The notes under the pieces were generated by a model, which did no database searches, had not been told where the DNA came from, and saw only the letters and a program-made list of their open reading frames with translations. Positions 44,615 through 54,101 of a stretch of DNA of 64,000 bases are shown piece after piece. The stretch is from the NCBI RefSeq assembly GCF_039543525.1, contig NZ_BAABJX010000001.1, forward strand, positions 1-64,000. Reading direction: 5' to 3'. This stretch comes from Algivirga pacifica. GTDB lineage: Bacteria; Bacteroidota; Bacteroidia; Cytophagales; Flammeovirgaceae. The stretch's first letter is position 1. The number at the start of each line of letters is the position of its first letter. Both the position numbers and the translations under genes were made by a program.

Positions 44615-44672
44615 TCGTGTTGTTCATATTGTTTAATTGAACTTCGTTCGTTCATATTGTTTAGTTGAGTTT
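44615..44672. repeat. Partial cassette repeat, TGTTTAATTGAAC word
   Basis: TGTTCATATTGTTTAATTG, mini-hairpin GAACTTCGTTC and TTCATATTGTTTAGTTG: one arm of the variant seen at 33838-33966, here inside the divergent NYN/rqcH gap without its second arm. Confidence 0.7.
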
Positions 44673-44785
44673 ATTGTTTGTTGATTATCCTTTAATTTAT
44701 AAGGAAATTATCCGCATATACAATAAGTTTGAATCTGATTTACTCACAAGCAAGTATTCATACAACAAATCAACCACTACTGCCC

Positions 44786-46333
44786 GTGTTTAATAATTAC
44801 TACTTTTTAAGACAACTAAGTGCTGCACTAGCACCTGCAGTTCAAGGACTCGAACTGGCTACTTGTTTCAGTCAAAACAAAGATGAACTCATATTGGGTT
44901 TCTGTGATGACAAGAGAGAGTTCTGGATACGAGCAGCCCTAATTCCCAATGTTAATCTACTGACATTCCCAAAAGACTTTCACCGCAGCAAAAGAAATAG
45001 TGTCGAACTATTCAAGGAAGTTCTTGGAGTAAAAGTACTTGGAACTACCCAGTACTTAAATGAACGTGCTTTCAGTATCGATATGGAGCAGGGTTATCAA
45101 CTTGTTTTTAAGATGTACGGAAACCGTTCCAATATTATCCTCACTAAAAAGCAACAAGCTATTGCGCTATTCCAAAACCGACATCAGGAAGACTTACAAC
45201 TAAATACCGCTACTTTAAACCGTCCTTTGGTACAAACCAAAGAACAGTTCTTAGCGGAAGGTTTGGGAAAGTGCTACCCAACATTAGGAAAAGAAGCTAA
45301 AGGATACCTCAAAGAGCAAGGATTTGACGACAGTACTCCAACAGAGCAATGGCAACTTGTAGAAAAGCTTATACAGCAACTGGAAGCCCCTTCTTACCAT
45401 ATTACCGAGTGGCAAGAAGTCACACAGTTTATTCTCTTTGAAGCTGGCAATGTTTTGAAGACGCTCAACAATCCCATAGAAGCCGCCAATGAGTTTTTCT
45501 ATGAATATAGCCGAGACTTCTTCTTGCAACAAGAAAAACAGCCCTTGCTTAAAATGCTGCGTAAGAAAATCACACAAGGGGAGAATTATGTTCTGAAGAA
45601 TCTACAGAAACTGGAAGAGCTGGAACATCATAGCCGACATGAGGAAATTGCCAATATCATTATGGCTAACCTACATCAAATTCCTGGCAGAAGTAAAAAA
45701 GTCACACTGTTCGATTTTTATCAGGAAAAGGATATCAAGATCAGGTTAAATGAAACCTTGACACCTCAGAAAAATGCTGAAAACTATTACCGAAAGGCCA
45801 AGAACCAGAAAATAGAGATCGAGCGACTTACGGAGAATATCAAACATAAAGAACAAGAGCTAGCAACCCTAAAAAAGCATATAGAGATCTTACAGGAGCT
45901 AAATAATGTCAAGGAGCTGAAAAAGTATGCCAAGGCAGAAGGTATTCTTAAACTGAGAGAGCAGCAGAATGAAGACCTATTCCGTAATTTCCATTTTATG
46001 GGATTCGATATTTTGGTGGGAAAAAGCGCTGCCAATAATGACCTGCTTACCCAGAAGTATGCCAAGAACAATGACCTATGGTTACATGCCCGGGATGTCA
46101 GTGGCTCTCATGTGGTGATTAAATATCAAGCAGGAAAAAACTTCCCTCTACCAGTGATTGAGAAGGCTGCTTCTTTGGCTGCTTACTATTCCCAGCGAAA
46201 GACAGATAGTCTCTGCCCAGTCATTTATACGCCCAAGAAATTTGTTCGCAAGCGAAAAGGAGACCCTGCCGGAGCGGTAATGGTCGATAAGGAACAAGTA
46301 ATTATGATAGAACCAGAAAGATGGAGTGAGTAA
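44786..46333 (+). CDS. rqcH: RqcH/NFACT-family ribosome quality-control protein
   Basis: 515 residues from GTG 44786 (FNNYYFLRQLS); a TTG 57 bp upstream is possible, but the Bacteroidota family begins at NNYYFLRQLS. Order: NFACT-N-like region, long coiled coil (about 280-390; KNQKIEIERLTENIKHKEQE), and NFACT-R (NNDLWLHARDVSGSHVVIKY, ESA-like KAASLAAYYSQRKTD). RqcH binds stalled 50S-peptidyl-tRNA and adds C-terminal alanine tails. Divergent from an NYN nuclease, another possible RNA-surveillance factor. Confidence 0.9.
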   Translation: MFNNYYFLRQLSAALAPAVQGLELATCFSQNKDELILGFCDDKREFWIRAALIPNVNLLTFPKDFHRSKRNSVELFKEVLGVKVLGTTQYLNERAFSIDMEQGYQLVFKMYGNRSNIILTKKQQAIALFQNRHQEDLQLNTATLNRPLVQTKEQFLAEGLGKCYPTLGKEAKGYLKEQGFDDSTPTEQWQLVEKLIQQLEAPSYHITEWQEVTQFILFEAGNVLKTLNNPIEAANEFFYEYSRDFFLQQEKQPLLKMLRKKITQGENYVLKNLQKLEELEHHSRHEEIANIIMANLHQIPGRSKKVTLFDFYQEKDIKIRLNETLTPQKNAENYYRKAKNQKIEIERLTENIKHKEQELATLKKHIEILQELNNVKELKKYAKAEGILKLREQQNEDLFRNFHFMGFDILVGKSAANNDLLTQKYAKNNDLWLHARDVSGSHVVIKYQAGKNFPLPVIEKAASLAAYYSQRKTDSLCPVIYTPKKFVRKRKGDPAGAVMVDKEQVIMIEPERWSE

Positions 46334-46918
46334 CGGGAGAAGGAAGAAGGAAGGTAACGTGTTAGCATAAAATATACAATCCTTCATCCTTCTTCCTTTA
46401 CCCTAACAATTCTCGTAGACTATCTCTTTTTAGTTTGGAATACTTTTTGAACCACTCCCCTAACACTGTGTTCTATACAAGTGTATTTTTTAAGAAACCT
46501 GCTCTTTCATTTTTCTCCATTCAAAAAAAATAACAAACTCAAAAAAAACTTACATAAGCCCACTTGAAGAGATTTCACTCAAAAAGAATCACCCCATTCA
46601 GAGTATAACGCACTATGTTATTGAATGTTTCTTCCCTCAACTAGAGAATACACTTTATTAAAACAATCCTATTATTTCTAAGTATTAGAATGAAAAAGGT
46701 ACAGTTATTGAATTACTTCCTACAAAAAAGTACATCATAGATTTCCTGAAAGATTTTTGCTTTTTCTCACCTGCTAATAAAAAATAGGGGATAACTAATA
46801 CGCATACCTCCTGAAGCAAGACCACCTATTTAGGAACACTACTAGTGTACATTTTTTATGACTCCTCGATGCCTATCAGAAGTCTTTTTGAACTCGCAAA
46901 TAAACTATAACCAAGCAT
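46334..46918. other. 585-bp gap downstream of rqcH
   Basis: Bases 46336-46400 hold an inverted repeat of GAAGGAA-type words (GGAGAAGGAAGAAGGAAGG and complement CCTTCATCCTTCTTCC), starting 3 nt after the rqcH stop. The remainder is AT-rich; no ORF, terminator or clear -7 box is seen. Confidence 0.65.
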
Positions 46919-48502
46919 ATGATCACTCAATCAATTTCTAACGACAATATTGTTTATTGTGTAATCAGATATTCTCTATTGAAATCCTCTTTTATAATGA
47001 TTTTAATGGTCTCTATCAATCTACTAAACCATAACGTAGGTTATGGACAAGTTACTCAAATCGGATGTGATATTACTGTAGGCAGTGCAGGTGCGAGTTC
47101 TTCAGAAATTCGGGATGCAATAACCACTGAAGAGTGTAGAAATCCAGATATTAGAGTAATGGGACCTCTCGTTGTGGATAATGGTACTGATTTTTCTTCT
47201 TTAGATGGTTCCAATATTATTGTTTACCCAGAAGGAAGTCTTGACCTGAATGGAAATGAACTAATTCTTACTAACGGCTCAAGCATTACCATCGAAAGGT
47301 TAGAGAATGCTTGTCCCAATCCAAATAGCCTTATCGGAACAGGTAGTATTAGTTTTTCTCGTTTTGAATGGAATGGAGGAAATCTTGGACTAGGAGATTG
47401 GTTCACCATTATTTTTAGATACTTACAAGCATTAGGTGAAGGAAAAAGCAGTGAAGAAGCTATCGCTATTGCTATTGAAGGTTTCGGGGAGAATGTTGTT
47501 ATTCCTTCCGGAGAGAGTCTGGAAGATATTATTTGTGCTGGATATATTGATATCAATGGCCTTGGAAACTATAGCAATTACATAAAATCTTTTTCTGCCA
47601 CTCTAGATGATGAAGTACTTCCTCACGTTGTTACTTTTGATTGGGAAACCTTTTTTACTGATGACAGTGGTCTAACTGCAACTTCAGTCTCTATTTCAGG
47701 AGGAGATAATGTTTCTGCTTCAACTTACAATGCATATACAGGATCTCCATCTATCTCCTCTGGAGGAGTCACTTTCACAGATACTGATGGCAGCAAAATC
47801 ACAGACATTTATAATCACTACTACAAAATTTCTACCACTGTAACCTATACTGGAGGAGACATTACGGATACTGATGTATGCTCTTGCCAATATACCATTT
47901 CTAGTGGAACCGGTTTAGGGGGGCTCGCCATCACGGCATTACCGGTAGAACTCGCTTATTTCTCTGGAAATAGAGATAATGGCAATGTAGTACTACAATG
48001 GGCCACCACTTACGAAGAAAATAATGACTACTTCGAGGTGCAACGTTCCATAGACGGAAAAAACTTTCAGGAAATCGCTCAAATTGAAGGACTTGGGAAA
48101 GGTGAGTATGAAGAAATCACTGAGTATACCTATACAGACGAAAAAGCTCCTCAAGGTTTGATCTACTATAGATTAAAGCAGGTCGATATTGATGGAAAGT
48201 TTGAGTACTACAACTTAGTCATTAATCCATCGAGCAGTCAAAGAAGTATTAGTGTAGAAAACTACTCTGGGAACCCACATAAAGGAGGAGATCTACAGCT
48301 TCAAATGTATAGTCCTGTTACCCAACAAGTATATATGGTCTTAGTCAACCAACAAGGACAAGTTACCTATGAACGTCGAATAAGCATTAAGGGAGGATAT
48401 ACCCGTATACTAGTTCCTGAGCAGCAATTTAGCAAAGGGTTATCTATCCTAAAGATTATTACGGCCAATAAGCAACAGACCATAAAATTGATTAATCCGT
48501 AG
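46919..48502 (+). CDS. Secreted T9SS cargo protein, paralogue 1
   Basis: 527 residues. The N-terminal hydrophobic segment (FIMILMVSINLLNHNVGYGQ) is the signal peptide; ATG 46997 is an alternative start. A beta-strand-rich N-terminal region (IIVYPEGSLDLNGNELILTN, beta-helix-like) is followed by a central domain ending in a Cys pair (VCSCQYTI) and a C-terminal about 190 residues shared with the protein at 54102: LPVELAYFSGNRDNGNVVLQ, YFEVQRSIDGKNF, YYRLKQVDIDGKFEYYN and the final LSILKIITANKQQTIKL, a type A T9SS sorting domain. Surface or extracellular; binding target unknown. Confidence 0.82.
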   Translation: MITQSISNDNIVYCVIRYSLLKSSFIMILMVSINLLNHNVGYGQVTQIGCDITVGSAGASSSEIRDAITTEECRNPDIRVMGPLVVDNGTDFSSLDGSNIIVYPEGSLDLNGNELILTNGSSITIERLENACPNPNSLIGTGSISFSRFEWNGGNLGLGDWFTIIFRYLQALGEGKSSEEAIAIAIEGFGENVVIPSGESLEDIICAGYIDINGLGNYSNYIKSFSATLDDEVLPHVVTFDWETFFTDDSGLTATSVSISGGDNVSASTYNAYTGSPSISSGGVTFTDTDGSKITDIYNHYYKISTTVTYTGGDITDTDVCSCQYTISSGTGLGGLAITALPVELAYFSGNRDNGNVVLQWATTYEENNDYFEVQRSIDGKNFQEIAQIEGLGKGEYEEITEYTYTDEKAPQGLIYYRLKQVDIDGKFEYYNLVINPSSSQRSISVENYSGNPHKGGDLQLQMYSPVTQQVYMVLVNQQGQVTYERRISIKGGYTRILVPEQQFSKGLSILKIITANKQQTIKLINP

Positions 48503-48509
48503 ATAGCAG

Positions 48510-48680
48510 GGGCGCCCCTTGTGGTCGCCCCCAATGCTGTTAACTTAAGGAAATAGTGCATGTAGAAAGCGTGGTGCAAACCCGCTTCAGGTCGTATCAT
48601 TACATGACGTGGTCGACCCTACGACCAGTTTCTACCTTTTTACTTTCAGCTTAAATTGACAGCATTGTGGTCGCCCCTAC
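48510..48680. repeat. REP-containing composite inverted repeat
   Basis: A REP hairpin GGGCGCCC - CTTGT - GGTCGCCC (48510-48530) is followed by AATGCTGT; about 120 bp later come the complementary ACAGCATT and a lone TTGTGGTCGCCCC half-REP. The whole fills the gap between the T9SS gene stop and the stop of the convergent PagL-like gene. Confidence 0.78.
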
Positions 48681-49801
48681 CTCATTCGATAAGCAACTCC
48701 CCAACCAACCCCATCGGATCTGCCTGTAAAGGTCTTCAGCAACAGACTCCCCATCCATTGATCCGTAATACGATAACGTATCCCCACTTTTTGAAATACT
48801 AAGGGAATCCCCATCCCTTTCGGTTTGTAGACATGAGCACCAATCAATAATGGTATCGACACCCTCCCTAAACCAAACTCTACCCCAGAAAGCATCGCCA
48901 AAAGACTTTGTTGCTCCGGTATGCTCGTCTCATTCATTCGGTTGATAAATTGAATTTCTTCCCTAAGTGCTGGGCTATAACTCCATTCTGTTCCTATCAC
49001 CCATTGATTACTAAATGAAAAAGGCTTTCGAGCCAATACGGACAAATTATAAAAAGGATAGCGTCCACTGTTTACCTCATAGGACTTCCACCCTATTTCA
49101 GAAGCGACTAACCATTGCCATTTTTTATGATACACAGGATAAGGCTTTGCTTGCGGTAACGTCTGGGAAGGAGCATACACAACACCTCCTTGTAAGGTCA
49201 ACGTATTAATACCATCATTGGGCTGAGCTAATGATCCATTGGAGTAGTGTAATATTTTAATACTCCCCTCCAATTTCCAACCAGGAGCTATTCTTAAGTA
49301 TTGCTGTATGCCTGTATACAACAAAAATGAAAAAGACTGACCAATCGCATTGTTCAATGGATTGTGCTGTACATCATAATGCTTCGGGGTATAAGCAGCT
49401 CCCAGACCCAAAGGAAAGTAGTACTCCAACCGCTTACTCCTCCAAATGGGCTGCTTATAATCCAAAGAAAAAGAATACAGTGACTCCACGACTGAACCAA
49501 AATCCAAAAAATGAAATGATATCCCCCATAACGGATAATGGTTAGCCACCTGCCATGGTTTTTGGCCATTTGTTTGCTTGAGATAGGACATTTCCACTCC
49601 CTTAGCTCTTAAATTCGAGAGGTGTGATGTATTTTCATTCCATAGGAAATAACTATAATTGAGGTTTGCTCCTATGTGAGGAACTTGAGTTTGTCCTCTT
49701 CCAATAATCGGTATTAGAAAAAATAGTAGGGGCACTATTAATCTTGCCTGTACAAGTAATTCGCTCGTAAGGCGTCTCCATATATCGAAAGTATATATCA
49801 T
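48677..49801 (-). CDS. PagL-like outer-membrane lipid A deacylase/acyloxyacyl hydrolase family
   Basis: About 374 residues from MIYTFDIWRR; an ATG 45 bp upstream is possible. Signal peptide (LIVPLLFFLIPIIGRGQ) then a beta-barrel pattern of alternating hydrophobic strands. The segment LHYSNGSLAQPNDGINTL carries the His-Ser pair and Asn/Gly pattern of PagL (PF09411-type), which removes a 3-O-acyl chain from lipid A. It is longer than PagL because of an extra C-terminal barrel half. Enzyme activity is inferred. It converges on the first T9SS gene. Confidence 0.65.
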   Translation of the reverse strand: MIYTFDIWRRLTSELLVQARLIVPLLFFLIPIIGRGQTQVPHIGANLNYSYFLWNENTSHLSNLRAKGVEMSYLKQTNGQKPWQVANHYPLWGISFHFLDFGSVVESLYSFSLDYKQPIWRSKRLEYYFPLGLGAAYTPKHYDVQHNPLNNAIGQSFSFLLYTGIQQYLRIAPGWKLEGSIKILHYSNGSLAQPNDGINTLTLQGGVVYAPSQTLPQAKPYPVYHKKWQWLVASEIGWKSYEVNSGRYPFYNLSVLARKPFSFSNQWVIGTEWSYSPALREEIQFINRMNETSIPEQQSLLAMLSGVEFGLGRVSIPLLIGAHVYKPKGMGIPLVFQKVGIRYRITDQWMGSLLLKTFTGRSDGVGWGVAYRMR

Positions 49802-49993
49802 CTCTATTAATTGAGTTGATAATTTACAACAAGTAACCATAAGCATGTTTTAAATAATACACGGAGTATTATTAGTCACAATTAGTGTTTTATTTACATT
49901 ATAAAATACTCAAATATATAGGGTATTTGTTGTTATATTTCTACTTTTGAGTCGAATAGTTCAATAATTTCTCATAGATAAAGGAAAAAGTCA

Positions 49994-50983
49994 ATGAAGT
50001 TAGCGTTAGTTGGTGCAACTGGTTTGGTAGGCGAGCAAATGTTACGTGTCATCGCCGAAAGAAAATTTCAATTTGATGAACTGCTGTTGGTTGCTTCTCC
50101 TCGTTCTGCAGGAAAAGTAGTAAGCTACCAAGGCAAAGAATATACGGTGGTCACTCCTGAAGATGCTATTGCGCAGCGTCCAGATATCGCCATTTTTTCT
50201 GCTGGTGGAGGAACCTCTTTAAAATATGCTCCTCTTTTTGCAGAGGCAGGCACTACAGTGATCGATAACTCTTCAGCATGGAGAATGGATCCTACCAAAA
50301 AGCTAATCGTACCAGAAGTAAATGCTGACGCATTGACAACAGAGGATAAGATTATCGCCAACCCTAACTGTTCTACCATACAGATGGTCGTAGCCTTGGC
50401 TCCTTTGCACAAAGCTTATAAAATCAAGCGTGTAGTGGTTTCTACTTACCAGTCCGTAACAGGCTCTGGAAAAGCGGCCGTAGACCAGCTATTCAACGAA
50501 CGTAAAGGCGTAGAAGGAGAAATGGCTTACCCTCACCGCATTGACTTGAACGTACTTCCTCACATCGATGTATTCCAGGATAATGGTTACACCAAAGAGG
50601 AAATGAAGATGATCAAGGAGACTAACAAGATTATGAGAGACGATAGTATCCGTGTTACTGCTACAACGGTACGTATCCCAACTATGGGTGGACACTCAGA
50701 ATCTGTAAACATAGAGTTTGAAAAAGATTTCGACTTGGCTGAGGTAAGAAAGATCTTGGAGGAAGCTCCAGGCATTATCGTACAAGACGACCCTGAAAAC
50801 AATGTTTATCCTATGCCACTGAATGCGCACAATAGAGATGAAACATTTGTTGGACGTTTGAGAAGAGACGAATCTCAGGACAATACCTTAAACATGTGGA
50901 TTGTTGCCGACAACCTTCGTAAAGGCGCCGCAACCAATACTGTGCAAATTGCAGAGTACCTGGTAGAGAACAAGCTGGTTTAA
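49994..50983 (+). CDS. asd: Aspartate-semialdehyde dehydrogenase
   Basis: 329 residues. NADP-binding GATGLVGEQMLRVIAERKF at the N-terminus, catalytic Cys in NPNCSTIQMV, and RVPTMGGHSESVN-like substrate region (RIPTMGGHSESVNIEF) are all present. It converts aspartyl phosphate to the semialdehyde for Lys, Met, Thr and diaminopimelate synthesis. A -7-like TACTTTTG is at 49942-49949, 45 bp before the ATG, although no well-spaced -33 TTG is visible. Confidence 0.96.
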   Translation: MKLALVGATGLVGEQMLRVIAERKFQFDELLLVASPRSAGKVVSYQGKEYTVVTPEDAIAQRPDIAIFSAGGGTSLKYAPLFAEAGTTVIDNSSAWRMDPTKKLIVPEVNADALTTEDKIIANPNCSTIQMVVALAPLHKAYKIKRVVVSTYQSVTGSGKAAVDQLFNERKGVEGEMAYPHRIDLNVLPHIDVFQDNGYTKEEMKMIKETNKIMRDDSIRVTATTVRIPTMGGHSESVNIEFEKDFDLAEVRKILEEAPGIIVQDDPENNVYPMPLNAHNRDETFVGRLRRDESQDNTLNMWIVADNLRKGAATNTVQIAEYLVENKLV

Positions 50984-51000
50984 GTTGAGGCAAGAAATAT

Positions 51001-51068
51001 TTGTTTATCGCTTATTGTTTATCGCTTATCGTTTAATAATGACGAGCAATAAACGGTAAGCGATAAAT
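51001..51068. repeat. Period-7 inverted repeat, TTTATCG/CTTATCG word
   Basis: TTTATCG CTTATTG TTTATCG CTTATCG on the left, then a short loop and GCAATAAACGGTAAGCGATAAA on the right. It starts about 17 nt after the asd stop. The same word is used at 7098-7164. Confidence 0.88.
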
Positions 51069-51106
51069 CTTTTATAGGCATTAGCAGAAGAATAAGAGAT
51101 ATTTAT

Positions 51107-51287
51107 TTCATCCTTCATCCTTTATCCTTTATCCTTCATCCTTTATCCTTCATCCTTTATCCTTTATCCTTTATCCTTTATCCTTCATCCTTTATCCTTT
51201 ATCCTTTATCCTTTATCCTTCATCCTTTATCCTTTATCCTTTATCCTTCATCCTTTATCCTTCATCCTTCATCCTTCATCCTTCATT
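51107..51287. repeat. Period-7 array of 25 TTYATCC units
   Basis: Twenty-five uninterrupted heptamers differ only at position 3 (TTCATCC or TTTATCC), then a partial TTCATT. It has no complementary arm nearby and lies between asd and the NhaC-family gene, followed by a -7-like box TACCTTTG at 51430-51437 in front of the transporter start. Confidence 0.97.
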
Positions 51288-51477
51288 AACAGCAAATTCC
51301 CCTATTATTCCCCGCCTCACTAGAATAATCCTATAAAACAACCCCTTGAACGAGGAGAAATCCCCCCTTCTTCCTTTCAGTGTTAGAATATACAACGCCC
51401 CTTCAGAAAACGTAAAAGGCAGAAACCCTTACCTTTGCATCTTTAACAAAGCAAAGAATAAACTAAACGATATACAG

Positions 51478-52818
51478 ATGTCAAGCATCGAAACAACTGC
51501 AACGCCCGAGAAACAACAGGCTGTTCCGAAAAAAAGCGGAAAAGCACTACTGCCTTTGGGGGTATTTTTGGTAACGTATTTAGGCACTTCTATTATCACT
51601 GGAGACTTTTATGCCTTTCCGGCTATCCTGGCATTTTTGGTGGCGGGAGCATCTTCCCTTTTATTGGACTGGAAAACTCCTTTTGCAGAACGCATCGCGT
51701 TATTTGCTAAGGGTATGGGACACGGTGATATTATGCAAATGAGCTTGATCTTTATTCTGGCAGGGGCATTCGCACAGGTAGGTAGGGAAATGGGTGCCAT
51801 TACCTCTACAGTCAACCTTGGACTTACGCTATTGCCGGCTGAGATCTTAGTCGCCGGCCTTTTTGTGGTGGCTTGCTTTATTGCTATTTCCATTGGCACT
51901 TCCGTGGGAACCGTCAGTGCCGTAGCACCCATAGGTGTTGCCTTAGCAGAGCAAATAGGACTTCCTTTACCCATGGTGCTAGGCGCAGTAATTGGAGGGG
52001 CAATGTTCGGAGACAACCTGTCCATGATTTCCGACACCACCATCGCCGCATCCCGTACACAGGGAGCCAAGATGAGTGATAAGTTTCAGGAGAACTTCAA
52101 GATCGTTATGCCTGCGGCAGTCCTAACCATCATCATTTACGTCGTTATGAACTACGGTAATGTCCCTTCTAGTGGAGAGGAATACCCTTACGAATGGATC
52201 AAAGTACTCCCTTATGTACTAGTATTATTAGCTGCCGTAGCCGGTGTACATGTGATGATCGTACTCTCTGGAGGTATTCTTATCTCAGGGGCTATCGGAC
52301 TATATACTGGAGCCTTTAACTGGAAAGCCTACGGAGCTGCCATACAAACCGGTATCAGTGGCATGTCTGAGCTAGTCGTCATGTGTTTAATCATTGGAGG
52401 AATGGTTAGTATGATCCGTCATAATGGAGGAATCAACTTTATTATTGATCAAATCCTTAAGCGTGTCAAAAGTAAGAAAGGAGCCGAACTAGGCATAGGT
52501 GTATTGATTTCTTTAGTGGGCGCTTGTACGGCCAATAATACGATTGCCATTATAGTTGCAGGTCCCATTGCGAAGGATATCGCTCAGAAATTCCAGATCA
52601 CCCCTAAAAGGTCTGCCAGTATTCTGGATACCTTTTCCTGCTTTGCACAAGGCATTCTACCTTATGGAGCACAGATTCTGATTGCCGTGGGGATCGCCTC
52701 CCAAGCCGTGACTCCACTGCAGATCATGGGCTATATGTTCTACCCTTACCTGATGGGACTGAGCACCCTTCTCTTCATCTTCCTGAAAAAAGATCAGGAA
52801 GCGACCACCACCGCCTAA
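51478..52818 (+). CDS. NhaC-family Na+/H+ antiporter (ion transporter superfamily)
   Basis: 446 residues from ATG 51478; in-frame codons further upstream translate non-conserved leader sequence. About 11-12 TM helices. Family motifs: GTSVGTVSAVAPIGVALAEQ, IGGAMFGDNLSMISDTTIAA with the conserved Asp pair, and ACTANNTIAIIVAGPIAKDI. It likely exchanges Na+ (or an organic substrate such as malate/lactate in related members) for H+ at the inner membrane. Leader of about 35 nt if the TACCTTTG at 51430 is its -7 box. Confidence 0.88.
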   Translation: MSSIETTATPEKQQAVPKKSGKALLPLGVFLVTYLGTSIITGDFYAFPAILAFLVAGASSLLLDWKTPFAERIALFAKGMGHGDIMQMSLIFILAGAFAQVGREMGAITSTVNLGLTLLPAEILVAGLFVVACFIAISIGTSVGTVSAVAPIGVALAEQIGLPLPMVLGAVIGGAMFGDNLSMISDTTIAASRTQGAKMSDKFQENFKIVMPAAVLTIIIYVVMNYGNVPSSGEEYPYEWIKVLPYVLVLLAAVAGVHVMIVLSGGILISGAIGLYTGAFNWKAYGAAIQTGISGMSELVVMCLIIGGMVSMIRHNGGINFIIDQILKRVKSKKGAELGIGVLISLVGACTANNTIAIIVAGPIAKDIAQKFQITPKRSASILDTFSCFAQGILPYGAQILIAVGIASQAVTPLQIMGYMFYPYLMGLSTLLFIFLKKDQEATTTA

Positions 52819-52822
52819 GAAC

Positions 52823-53020
52823 CACTCTTCTCACGGGCGACCCTTGTGGTCGCCCCGACGTAACCTAAAAGCAGTAAACCAAAAGCTAGCAACACCTCCT
52901 CCAACGGCAGCCTTTAGAAAAAATTGAGAGCTTCCGTTTTCATAGAGACGGTCGGGCGCCCACAAGGGGCGCCCCGGCGAGGGCACTGCTGTTTATTAAC
53001 TTTTGTGAAGGCCGAGACCA
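52823..53020. repeat. REP pair, copy 1 (upstream of RAYT)
   Basis: Hairpin GGGCGACC-CTTGT-GGTCGCCC (52835-52855) and, in inverted loop orientation, GGGCGCCC-ACAAG-GGGCGCCC (52954-52974), joined by a conserved spacer with AAAGCAGTAAACCAAAAGC and CATAGAGACGGTC. About 198 bp, directly repeated at 53654-53852. Confidence 0.93.
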
Positions 53021-53106
53021 TATAGTTATCTTCTGACTTTTTATCATCGCTGTTCTGCCAGCTACTTCTGGCATCCTCATTATTAACCCAAATACCTACT
53101 ACAGCG

Positions 53107-53628
53107 ATGTACTATCACCCACTCATTCATAAGCGACGTTCAATTCGCAAGAAAAATCATGATTACAAACAGAAAGGCCTCTACTTTCTCACCATCTCCT
53201 GTCAGCATATGAAACGCTTTCACCCCTTTGCTAGAGTTCGATATAAACAGATGGCTCTCTCTTATCCCGGCATGATGGTCGAAGAAGAATGGAAAAAACT
53301 CACTAGCCGCTTCGACAACATACGACTACATGCCTTCGTAGTCATGCCCAATCACTTTCATTCAATTTTAGAGATCACCTACAGCAATGAGCATACATCT
53401 GCATTAGGGGAAATTGTAGGAGCTTTTAAATCCATCACCACCTGCGAGTACATCAAGGGCATAAAATCAAGAGGATGGAAGCCCTTTCACAAAAGACTCT
53501 GGCAAAGGGACTACTGGGACATCATCATACGAGATGAACGGGCGTACTTCAACATCTCCCGTTACATCCACAACAACCCGAAAAAATGGATAGAAACACG
53601 TAGTCGATACTGGGAGAGAAGACAGTAA
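53107..53628 (+). CDS. REP-associated tyrosine transposase (RAYT, Y1 HUH family)
   Basis: 173 residues, the normal size for a RAYT. The HUH metal motif is MPNHFHSIL (His83, His85); the catalytic Tyr is probably Tyr153 in RYIHNNP. WQRDYWDIIIRDERAYF is the typical family segment. Unlike IS200 transposases, RAYTs are single-copy host genes that act on REP hairpins in trans. It is bracketed by direct copies of a REP pair (52823-53020 and 53654-53852), making a complete REPtron. Intact, no frameshift. Confidence 0.93.
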   Translation: MYYHPLIHKRRSIRKKNHDYKQKGLYFLTISCQHMKRFHPFARVRYKQMALSYPGMMVEEEWKKLTSRFDNIRLHAFVVMPNHFHSILEITYSNEHTSALGEIVGAFKSITTCEYIKGIKSRGWKPFHKRLWQRDYWDIIIRDERAYFNISRYIHNNPKKWIETRSRYWERRQ

Positions 53629-53653
53629 CTATAAGCAGCTCGCTCCCGCGCTC

Positions 53654-53852
53654 CACACTTCTCACGGGCGACCCTCGTGGTCGCCCCGACGTAACCTAAA
53701 AGCAGTAAACCAAAAGCTAGCAACAAACCCTCTAACAGCAGCCTTTTAAAAAAAATTGAGAGCTTTCGTTTTCATAGAGACGGTCGGGCGCCCACAAGGG
53801 GCGCCCCGGCGGGGGCACTGCTGTTGGCTTGCTTTTGTGCAGATTGAGATAC
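53654..53852. repeat. REP pair, copy 2 (downstream of RAYT)
   Basis: Hairpins at 53666-53686 (loop CTCGT) and 53786-53806 (loop ACAAG), with nearly the same spacer as copy 1. The remaining bases to 54101 are AT-rich leader of the next T9SS gene with no ORF. Confidence 0.93.
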
Positions 53853-54101
53853 TACTGTCGTTGACTAGCTTTTCTTTCTCTGTCCTCAACTACTTTTTCC
53901 ATAGCCAACAGTACTCCGTTAGCCGCTAAAAAATACTAACATCCTGCATTTTCATCATTTATAGCTTTTATTGCACCTTCTCTATATTTTTTTTAAAATA
54001 TTTATATAACATTCTTTAACTTGCATCGTTTTTGAAGGGATAGAAGAAATAACTTCTAATAAAACATGACTACTTCCTTGCCACTTGATTTAGCTAAAAA
54101 T

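Noticed and set aside
52835..53806. IS200/IS605 insertion sequence with ends
   Set aside because: The protein is a RAYT of the single-copy type and the flanking repeats are REP pairs present elsewhere, not a mobile element's left and right ends; no TnpB.
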